From CAZSVI01 sp964610205 (lineage in GTDB: Bacteria > Bacillota > Clostridia > DSM-8532): 33,582 nucleotides of DNA. Shown piece after piece: positions 1-9,800 of this stretch. Location: the NCBI GenBank assembly GCA_964610205.1, contig CAZSVI010000027.1, forward strand, positions 1 through 33,582. The letters are read 5' to 3'. Made by a program: the position numbers and the translations under genes. The notes under the pieces are model-generated. The model had not been told where the DNA came from. It worked only from the letters and a program-made list of their open reading frames with translations, and did no database searches. Positions within the stretch are counted from its first letter, which is position 1. Each line of letters begins with the position of its first letter.

Positions 1-1
1 G

Positions 2-2092
2 ACAGTGTGGACATGGGGGCTAAATTTCAATGGGCAATTAGGTGACGGAACATCTGTAGATAAGGCAACACCGGTTCAAATAACTGGGTTAAGCGGAATA
101 ACAGCTATTGAAAGCGGTTTTTATCATACGATTGCACTGAAAAATGACGGAACGGTATGGACCTGGGGATACAATGTATATGGTCAACTTGGAGACGGTA
201 CAAATACCAGTTGGCTAACACCGGTGCAAGTGATTGGTTTAAGTGACATATTGGATATTGCGGCCGGTGGATACTATTCGATCGCATTAAATAATAATGG
301 AACAGTGTGGGCATGGGGGCATAATTATTATGGTCAACTTGGGGATGATACGACAACAGATAGAACATATCCGGTTCAGGTAAACAGCTTAAATAATATA
401 ACCTCAATTGCCGCCGGAGGTTATCATACTCTTGCATTAAAAAATGACAGTACAGTATATGCGTGGGGAGATAACTCCTGCGGTCAACTGGGGGATGGTA
501 CTACAATTAAACGGAAAATTCCGGTTCAGGTTAGCGGTTTAAGTGATATATCATCAATTTCAGCAGGAGAAGTACACAACTCTGTACTTAAAAATGATGG
601 GACTATATGGGCCTGGGGAGATAATTTTTACGGACAAACAGGGAATGGTATTGCATGTCGATGGAACATACCCGGAGAAATCGAGAGATTAACCGATATA
701 GCTGAAGTCGCAGGAGAAAATAATCATATAATAATAAGAAAAAATGATGGAACTGTCTGGACATGCGGAGGAAACTATTACGGGCAATTAGGAGATGGAA
801 CGGAGATATGCAGTGCAACGCCGATACAGGTTAGTGGATTAGACGGAATAATATCAGTTTCAGCTGGAGGGAATTATGGTATTGCATTAAAGGATAACGG
901 AACAGTATGGACATGGGGACATAATAATTATGGACAATTAGGAGATGGAACAACCCAAAACAGGTTGACTCCGGCACCGGTCAATGGATTAACCGGAGTA
1001 GTTGCAATTGCCGGAGGTTTTGATCATGTCATAGCTTTAAAAAGTGATGGAACAGTGTGGGCCTGGGGACGCAATAGCTATGGGCAGCTTGGCGATGGTA
1101 CAAATACAACCAGAAAGACCCCTGTTCAAGTTTCAGGGCTAACAGGCGTAACATCTGTTGCGGCAGGGGCTTACCATTCAATTATTATAAAAGATGACGG
1201 AACAATATGGACATGGGGAAGAAATAATTATGGACAGCTTGGGGATGGTACATATGAATATAGAAAATTACCGGTTCAGGTTAATGGAATAAATAACGCA
1301 GCCGAAGTGGCGGGAGGAGCCTATCACACTATTGCATTAAAAGAGGATGGAACGGTGTGGTCTTGTGGATATAATTGTGCAGGCCAGTTGGGAAATGGTA
1401 CAACCAATACCCGGACAACAATGGCCAGAGTTAATAAATTATGCGAAATTGTTAAAATTACTTCAGGGTATTATCATGCTTTAGCAATAAAAGATAATGG
1501 CAAAGTATGGACATGGGGAAATAATTACTATGGTCAATTGGGGGATGGCACAAATATTAACCGTTCGTCACCCGTTCAAGTTGTTGGTATTAATGAAGCA
1601 TCATTTATAAAAGCAGGGGGGTGTTTTTCATTATCAATTGATAATAATGGTTCTTTATATACCTGGGGCAATAATTATTATGGTCAGCTTGGTAATGGAG
1701 AGATGAATTATTCAGCTTATGCGGAATATGCATTTGGTATTTCGGATCCATTTACAGAGATTGTAGTTGACTGTAATACTAACCGAATATTCAATCTTGC
1801 CATTGAAGCTCAAAACCTGACAGAGAATAGCGAATGTATAATTACTATTACATATAACCCGAATGAAATAAGTGAAGTTGTTGATTTATGCGGCTCTACC
1901 TATCATAATGAACTGGAAACAGGCTTGATATATGAAACGGGAATAAATATTCTTCAGATTGATCCGGGAATTATTAAGTTTACATACAACAAATCCATTC
2001 TACCAGGTCAATCCTGGTCCGGAGTAGTGAATATTATCAAACTTAAGCCATCAATAAGCGGACAAACCATAATAAAATATACAGTGGAATAA
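2..2092 (+). CDS. RCC1-repeat surface protein, 5' end cut by the window
   Basis: The frame is open from the first bases, so the N-terminus lies outside the window. Twelve RCC1/BNR-type repeats of about 50 residues follow each other, each with a core like WGxNxYGQLGDGT, enough for one or two beta-propellers. The last 115 or so residues form a different domain, probably a beta-sandwich, with TITYNPNEISEVVDLCG and a later SWSG motif. That domain recurs in the broken gene at 12657-13409. RCC1 propellers usually mediate protein binding, and in bacteria they are typical of secreted or surface proteins. No signal peptide or anchor is visible because the N-terminus is missing. The next gene starts 58 bp downstream with its own ribosome binding site. 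The repeat family is certain. The cell location and partner are inferred. Confidence 0.9.
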   Translation, partial: TVWTWGLNFNGQLGDGTSVDKATPVQITGLSGITAIESGFYHTIALKNDGTVWTWGYNVYGQLGDGTNTSWLTPVQVIGLSDILDIAAGGYYSIALNNNGTVWAWGHNYYGQLGDDTTTDRTYPVQVNSLNNITSIAAGGYHTLALKNDSTVYAWGDNSCGQLGDGTTIKRKIPVQVSGLSDISSISAGEVHNSVLKNDGTIWAWGDNFYGQTGNGIACRWNIPGEIERLTDIAEVAGENNHIIIRKNDGTVWTCGGNYYGQLGDGTEICSATPIQVSGLDGIISVSAGGNYGIALKDNGTVWTWGHNNYGQLGDGTTQNRLTPAPVNGLTGVVAIAGGFDHVIALKSDGTVWAWGRNSYGQLGDGTNTTRKTPVQVSGLTGVTSVAAGAYHSIIIKDDGTIWTWGRNNYGQLGDGTYEYRKLPVQVNGINNAAEVAGGAYHTIALKEDGTVWSCGYNCAGQLGNGTTNTRTTMARVNKLCEIVKITSGYYHALAIKDNGKVWTWGNNYYGQLGDGTNINRSSPVQVVGINEASFIKAGGCFSLSIDNNGSLYTWGNNYYGQLGNGEMNYSAYAEYAFGISDPFTEIVVDCNTNRIFNLAIEAQNLTENSECIITITYNPNEISEVVDLCGSTYHNELETGLIYETGINILQIDPGIIKFTYNKSILPGQSWSGVVNIIKLKPSISGQTIIKYTVE

Positions 2093-2150
2093 GTAAAAAT
2101 GTTAATGGTGGTTTTAATGTTTTTATTAACAGGTAGGGAGGATATATATT

Positions 2151-3677
2151 ATGTTTATGTTTAAAAGGGTATTTAGTATCGTCTTATTAATAGCTGTAAT
2201 CTGTACTTCATTTTTTACTAATGACAGAATTGCAAATGCGATAAACAATCAAACTGAGATTGGAATTGAAAATGTTGAATCTGTTTTACATATTGAGAGC
2301 AAAGGAAAAGAGAAAACAGAAATAATTATAAAATATAAAGGTAGTACTTCAAAGAGTAAAAAAGATGAAGTTCGTAATAATGTCAAAAGTAAACTAAACC
2401 TGAGCAAGCTTGAAATCAAAAGTCAAACAGACAGATTTGAGGTATTAGAAATTGACGTGTCAGACAATATTAATAGACTTCTGGAGGAGTTGAATTCAAT
2501 TCCAAATGTGGAATACGCGCAGCCAAACTACCCGCTTGAAATATTGGATTTTCCAGATGAGCCATATATTACTATTCAATGGGCGGTATATAATTCCGGC
2601 CAGACAATCAATGACATTAAAGGTACTCCCGGAATTGATATTAATGTTGTACCTGCATGGAATACAACAAAAGGAGAAGGCTTAATAGTTGGGATACTGG
2701 ATACAGGAATAGACATTATGCATGAAGACCTTCGCGCCAATATATACATAAACCCGTATGAAATTCCTGATAACGGGATAGATGATGATCAAAACGGATA
2801 TATCGATGATGTAAACGGATGGGATTTTTATAATGGCAACTGTACCGTATCTGCTGCTGTTTATAATGAAAATCATGGAACCCATATCGCCGGAATTATT
2901 GGTGCGGATAACAATACCCTGGGAATAATAGGAGTGGCTCCGGATGTAACCATTTTGCCTCTAAAATTCATTCAGGGATCGACGGGTTATACCTCTGATG
3001 CGATAGAGGCCATTGAATATGCTGAAAGCATGGGTGTATCAATAATAAATTGCTCTTTTGGAAGCTATACGTACAATCCTGCCCTAAAAGAAACAATGGC
3101 GAATTCAAATATGATTTTTGTATGTGCGGCGGGCAATGATGGTACAGACGAGCCTCTATATCCTGCGTCTTTTGATCTTGATAATGTAATATCTGTTGGA
3201 GCCATAAATAATAAAGGAGAACGGGCGGCGTTTTCCAATTTCGGAAATCATGTCGACATCTATGCACCGGGGAAAGACATAATGAGTACTTTAGGTAATC
3301 AGGATTATGGCTTTCTTTCAGGAACATCCATGGCGGCTCCATATGTAGCAGGAGTTTTGGCACAGTGTCTGTCACTATCCGGCAAACAGGTTAATCATGC
3401 TGAAACCAAGATAAAACTGATTGAAACCGGCAAAAGGTTAAATGAGGAAATATTGCTTGTTGATGCGGATTGTTTCCTGCAAAGCATAGATATTGGAGTA
3501 GCAGAAGAGGATACCTATGACCGTTTTATTGTAAAAACCAGCCATAAGTCAGTAATAAAGAAAATAATCAAATTATTAAGTGATGATGCCGTATATAGCG
3601 AATTGCCAATGGATGGTTTATATTTGGTTGAGACAGCAAAACCAATATCACCGGCAGAAATTGAGTCCATCATATAG
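2151..3677 (+). CDS. Secreted S8 (subtilisin-like) serine peptidase; first part of a split subtilisin-RHS gene
   Basis: The start ATG has GGGAGG about nine bases upstream. Residues 1-30 form a lysine/arginine-plus-hydrophobic signal peptide ending near ANA. A propeptide resembling inhibitor I9 covers roughly residues 45-130 and ends in VEYAQPNYP. The S8 domain follows with an intact triad: Asp near 184 (ILDTGID), His near 242 (NHGTHIAG), Ser near 393 (SGTSMAAP), and the oxyanion Asn in AAGND. The frame stops at TAG 3675-3677, but it continues without a shift into the next, much larger frame. The stop falls inside a second propeptide-like segment. The natural product was therefore probably one protein of about 2,870 residues. 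As it stands, this half would be a secreted, apparently active protease. Confidence 0.92.
   Translation: MFMFKRVFSIVLLIAVICTSFFTNDRIANAINNQTEIGIENVESVLHIESKGKEKTEIIIKYKGSTSKSKKDEVRNNVKSKLNLSKLEIKSQTDRFEVLEIDVSDNINRLLEELNSIPNVEYAQPNYPLEILDFPDEPYITIQWAVYNSGQTINDIKGTPGIDINVVPAWNTTKGEGLIVGILDTGIDIMHEDLRANIYINPYEIPDNGIDDDQNGYIDDVNGWDFYNGNCTVSAAVYNENHGTHIAGIIGADNNTLGIIGVAPDVTILPLKFIQGSTGYTSDAIEAIEYAESMGVSIINCSFGSYTYNPALKETMANSNMIFVCAAGNDGTDEPLYPASFDLDNVISVGAINNKGERAAFSNFGNHVDIYAPGKDIMSTLGNQDYGFLSGTSMAAPYVAGVLAQCLSLSGKQVNHAETKIKLIETGKRLNEEILLVDADCFLQSIDIGVAEEDTYDRFIVKTSHKSVIKKIIKLLSDDAVYSELPMDGLYLVETAKPISPAEIESII
3675..3677 (+). other. In-frame amber codon splitting the subtilisin-RHS gene
   Basis: TAG interrupts a single reading frame running from 2151 to 10772. 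The residues on either side (PAEIESII before, EFKLKNEIEYV after) read as one propeptide-like segment. No new start or ribosome binding site accompanies the continuation. A point mutation, a sequencing error or translational readthrough would each explain it. Confidence 0.85.
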
Positions 3678-3827
3678 GAATTCAAACTAAAAAATGAAAT
3701 TGAGTATGTTATACCGGATTTTCAGTTTAGCCTTATTGACAGTGTAACTTCAAATATATATAAGGAAATATCCGGTGAGGAAGCAATATATCAAAACGTC
3801 GAACTGGAAGGCCTTACCGGAGATGGT

Positions 3828-6800
3828 GTGATTGTCGCCTTAATCGACACTCAACTGGATACCGGGCATGAAGATTTAAAGAAAAATATATATGCACAAG
3901 ATAATAAGAATAATAAAAAAGAAAATAGCGGAAGTGTGGATGATTCACATGATTCGGGTTATATAAACAACGCAGCGCACGCAACCGCAATAGCCGGGAT
4001 CATAAGCGCGGAGGAGAATGGCGCCGGTATTATAGGAATCGCAAAAGAATCATCTATTCTGCCAATCAATGCTTTTAAAGATAAAACGGCCTACACAAGT
4101 GATATTATTAAAGCGGTCAAATACGCGGAAGAACTGGGTTCCAGAATTATACCCTGTAATTGGTACAGTGAAGAACCAAATATGGCAATTGAAGAGCTGA
4201 TTCAATCAACCGATGTGTTATTCATAGCAGCGTCCGGGAATGAGAGGAATAATCTTGATAATAAACCTATATACCCGGCGTCATATGAATCGCCCAATGT
4301 TCTGACAGTAGCATCCATGAATAATGGAAAAATATCAGGTTTCTCAGGAAGCGGAACTGCTGTGGACATATACGCGCAGGGAGAGGATATTATAACTACA
4401 GCTCCCGGCGGTTATTATTCCAAGCAAAGCGGAACTGAGATTGCCGGTTCAATCGTTACAGGAGCGGCAGCACTGATACTTGGAAAAAATCCGAAGATGA
4501 GAATAAACGATCTTGTTGAGAGTATTCTTAAGCTGGAAGATAACTTTATTATTTCTGCTAAAAACCTGCAAAAACCAAGTGAGAGCCAGTTTATTAAAAT
4601 ACTTACCTCAATAAGCAGCTTTGCCGAAGCGACTGAAGAGCAGAAAAAAATAATTTCAGAATTCCTTAATATAGATTTCTCTCTCTTGCTTGAGGCTGAA
4701 AAGCAAGGCTATTCAATATCAGACACAATTTTAGTTGCAAAAATCAAACTGAATACACAGCTAAGTTATGAAGAAATAAAAGAAGCACTGATAAATTATG
4801 AAAGTTTGCAATCCATGTTTTCTGCTTCAAAACAATATTCAGGGATACTTAATGTATGGGATTTTTCACAGCAGACAACAGAAAGCATTAGAAAATGTTT
4901 TGTTCAGGGTTATAACATGATGAGTATTGAAAAAGCATGTGTCATCGCAGAGATATTTAGCGTAAATCTGAATGATGTTATAATAAAGGATGATGAAGCT
5001 CCGTTTGATATGAATACTGTTCTTTATAAAACACATTCCGCAGAAGAAGCTTTTAAAATAAACGCATTTGTCTTCGAGAATCAAATCAGCATTAATTGGC
5101 TTTTGGAGTATATGAAACAAAATAGAATGGGATGGAATGAGCTTAATCAAACGGTTGAAGAATACTTTTCACTGAAGATACCACCAATGTCCCATGAAAA
5201 CTCAGGATATGAAACAGAATATACAATAATGTCCGGATCAGGTGATGATGGATATAAGGCACCTTTCTCCTATAAGGACTATGGAGAAGATAAAGTTGAG
5301 ATGAATACAGGGAACCTTCTGCATGAAAACATTGATGTTCAATTGCCTGGAAAGAACGGATTGGATTTTACGCTTGTTTCAAGATATAGTTCTGGTGAAC
5401 CGCATGGTGAAAAAGAATATTATATAACAGGAAATACACAGGCACAATTCTATGATGTGGATATAAGATTTGATGTTTATTTGAACGGTACCCAGATACT
5501 TGTAGATGAAGGACAGGTGGCCAGATCATATGCATGGATAACACGCCAGGAATATGAAAGATTAGAGGATATATATGATGGGGATGAACAAATAATATAT
5601 GTTACCGATGATGGAGTATACAGGTTCTTTTTATATATGGTAAGAACGAATTTGTATAATGTATATGGAAACTATTACAATTTTCAAAGATGGTTTAATC
5701 CAACATACAATCAGAAGGATTCTCCACTTGGAATGGGCTGGAGTTTTATATTTGATTCCATTGAAATTGTCGATGAGGACAGTTATTATAACGATTTTTT
5801 AGGAAGAACCGCGTATTTTATTGATAAAAAAGAAGGAAAATATCTGCATCTTGAAAATGGACAGGTATATGAAATAAAAAGCAATCTGGAACTTGAGGGA
5901 TATAAGCTGGATGATATAAAAATTGAGTTGAGTACCGCCTATACCAATGGCCAGAACATAACATCCTATTATGTTTTAAAATATAAGGATGGGTTAAAGA
6001 AATATTTTGCCCAGGACGGAAGATTGTTAGCGCAGGTTGACAGGTTTAATAACAGGATTGAATACCAGCATACCCTTATTCGAAATCACCCGGTTATTAC
6101 AAAAATAATTGATTCATTAAACAGGGAAGTAACCATAAACTACGACTTTAACAATCTGCAGGTTGTTGTTACCGCTCCGGATAATAACCAGATTGTTTAT
6201 GAACTTGAACAGGGGTTGAGTTATATTGATCCTCAATATGAGGATATCACATCCTATTATACATACGGATATTATGTTACTGGCAGAAGGGATTTTGAAA
6301 ACAGGGAAAGCACATATGAATATAATTATAGTACGAATAACGGGTTTTATTTTTATAATTTCGGAGTAGGTTACCCTTCTAACGTCATGACAAAAATATC
6401 TTATCCCACAGGAGCTTATGTTGAATACACCTATGTTTCAAAAACCAGGTTTTTTTGCAGCATAGGGCATGAAACATATCCATCCATTGTAAAGAGAAAT
6501 CTTGTGGATACAACAAATAATATAGTTAACAACAGAGAATATATTTATACGAACAATTATACCAGATATCCTTTTTTAAGCGGCGATGAAGATAATTGGG
6601 AATTGGAGGACCTGTATCCGGAATCTTACAGCTATATTATATCAGATCGAAATGAAACATATCCCAGTTATGAGTATATCTTTGATTATAAGAATCTTAT
6701 TAAAGCACAGGAAAATTATAAAAGTAATGTTTTCTTTTACAGAAATAATATTTTGAATAAAGTCAACAAGCAATATATGTTTAAGAGGATTGAATATGAT

Positions 6801-9800
6801 TATGATACCACTTACTATCAACTGCTGCAAAAGAGAACCAGGACATATACCACACCGGCATCAGGGGATCTTTCTCAACAAGATCCGGATGATTTTTTGC
6901 TCAGCGTTGAAGACTATAATTATGATCAATATGGTAATCTGATAAAATACTGGGGTCCATATGCAAACAGGAATAGTAATAACACGCTTGTAAATCCTTC
7001 AACGGATGGTTTTTTGGTTAAATATACATACAACACGGCATATTATCATCTGCTAACTAAAAAAGAATATAAAATGAATTCAGCGACGGCAATATCGGAA
7101 GAATATACCCTTACATCCAATAAAAAGAATGTAGCCCAGGCGGTTATAAAGGTAAGTGGTACTCAAAAAGCAAAAACCGTTTACGGGTATGACACATGGA
7201 ATAATGTAAACAGTGAAAAAAGATATCTGGCAGACGGAGGATGGGTAGACTATATTGAAACACAGTATAATTACCAGGATAATGATTCCTCAAGAAACAG
7301 TGCATACAATTTTAACGGGGCGTATTTAACAAGAAAATATACGACCGGTGTTTTGGATGTTGATGGAGGGGTAATCGGAACGGTTGAGGAAAAATATAAA
7401 TATGACGATTATGGAAACTTGATTCAAGCAATTGATCCCAATAACAATACAACAAACTACCAGTATGATAATTTAGGAAGGGTTTTATGTAAAACGAACC
7501 CGGATAACACAACCATCCTTTATCAGTACAACGATACCAACAACCATTTGACCGTTACTGATGAAAACGGAATCGCGGTTAAATATATTTACGACAGTAT
7601 TGGTAACCTGCTGTATAAGCAAGATGTATCATCGGGTGAATACTTATCGATATATGTGTATAATACTGACTTCAACCTTGTCCTTGAGAAAAACAATACA
7701 TCCGGCGGAAACTATTACAAAATCCAGTATAGCTATTATCATGACGGAAGGCTTGAAAGCAAAACAACAAAAGACAAGAACAATACAACCATTGCCGGTG
7801 AAGAGTATTTATATGATGACGCGTATGATCTTGATGAGAATGGCGTGGCTGATTCTGTGAAAATAACCAAAACCATAATCGGAGATGCCAATTCACCGCC
7901 CATAATTTCAAATACCTATATGGACAAAGGGGAAAGAGTAATCCGGGATGGAATCAGGCACAATGGTCAGGAACTATATAATACATACCAATATGATTAT
8001 CTTGGTAACAAGACGCAGGAAAAATCGGCAAGGGCTCATGCCGAAAACTGGCCTGAAACATGGACCATGCAATATCAATATGATTACGCCGGAAGGCTTG
8101 TTGAATCAACCGATATCAACAACAATAAATCAACCGTGGAATATGACGCGTTGGGCAGAGTAAAAGCTAAAACAAACGCAAAGGGGAGCGCGGCAAATCC
8201 GGTTTATTCCACTACCTACACCTACGATAAGCTGGGAAGAGTGTTAACCGAATCCGTTCCCTTCAACAATGACAGCGGAACGATAATCAACTCGGTTAAA
8301 AAGTACTATTATGATCGAAATAGTAATATCACCGAAGAAAGGATAACGAACAACCTTGAGGGAAGCACAGCCGCATACGGCAAAACCCAATACGCATATG
8401 ACACGAGAAACAGGCTGGTGAAGGTAACAACCTATGATAACGGAACACCGGAGAACTACACACAATACTATTACGATAATGCGGGAAACAAACTTAGGAT
8501 GTATACCGGGCTCAGCAGCCCGCTGACCATCAGCGGCCCGGATAACGTCACCGGTTCGGATGCGGACTATTCCGTTACCAAATACCAATACGACCGGTTC
8601 AACCGGATTATACAATTAACCGATCCTCTAAACCAAAATGAGTCATATACCTATGATCTCAATGGAAATCTGACCGGGAAAACAGATCGGAACGGAAATG
8701 CACATACTTTTGTCTATGACGGCCTGGGAAGGCTTCTGTCAAAAGCGGTGGTCACTCCGGATGGAACAGGGGATGAAACATATTCCTATACCTATACCTT
8801 AACAGGCAACAGACTGACAGCCGAGGGAGGAGGGATTACCACCACCTGCCAGTATGACGCCCTGGGAAGGCTTATTAAGGAAACGGAAACCGGCGGTATT
8901 GAAAAAACCTATACCTATGATACGGTCAATAACAGAAAATCCTTTATACTTAAGCAAGACGGAGTAACCAAAACCAATACCGCCTATGACTACGACACCA
9001 TGAACCGTCTGTGGAAAGTATACGAGGGCGGTGTTCAAACGGCTGCCTATACCTATGACGCGAATGGGAACAGGCTAACCCTTACCTATAACACCAGCGG
9101 GAATTCCACAAACTATACGTACAACCTTGCGAACAAGCTGGTATCGCTGACCAATAAAAAAGGGACAACTACCTTATCCGGTTATGCTTACACCTATTAT
9201 TTGGATGGGAATCAGGCAACAAAAACCGATCATACAAATAAGGTGACTACCTATGTCTATGATGATCTGGGAAGGCTTGAAAGTGAATCTCCGCAGGGAG
9301 AAGCAGCCATTTCTTATATCTATGATGATTATAACAACAGAGAGGCTATGACCCTTGGAGGAGCAATTACAAGCTATGTGTATGATAAAAACAATCGGCT
9401 GAGAACTGAAGCAAAAACCGTAAGCGGAACAGAAGAAATCACCAGGTACTATTACGACAATAATGGCAATCAGACCTGCAAAACGATAGAAACCCTTGAG
9501 CCGGCGCAGGCGGGAAGTACTGAATCCTATAACGCCTATGTCCTTGAAGGCAGTCTGGAACAGGATGTAACCTTCAATGAATACGACGGTTTCAACCAGT
9601 TAAAGAAGGTCATCACCGGCGGAGTAATCGCTGAATACCAATACAACGCCGACGGGTTAAGGACTGCAAAAAAAATCAATGGTGCAGAAACCCAGTACAT
9701 CTGGGACGGTCAGAATATAGCAGCCGAACTGACGGGAACCAATATGACCGCAAAGTATGAAAGGGGAATCAACCTGATCTGCTCCGACATGAGCGGAACA

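Noticed and set aside
3675..3677. TAG as a pyrrolysine codon
   Set aside because: No pyl gene or methylamine methyltransferase lies nearby, and the site is in a propeptide-like segment, not an active site.
8244..8615. Long minus-strand frame inside the RHS gene
   Set aside because: It is antisense to YD repeats, whose repetitive codons leave the opposite strand open; no ribosome binding site or recognisable domain.
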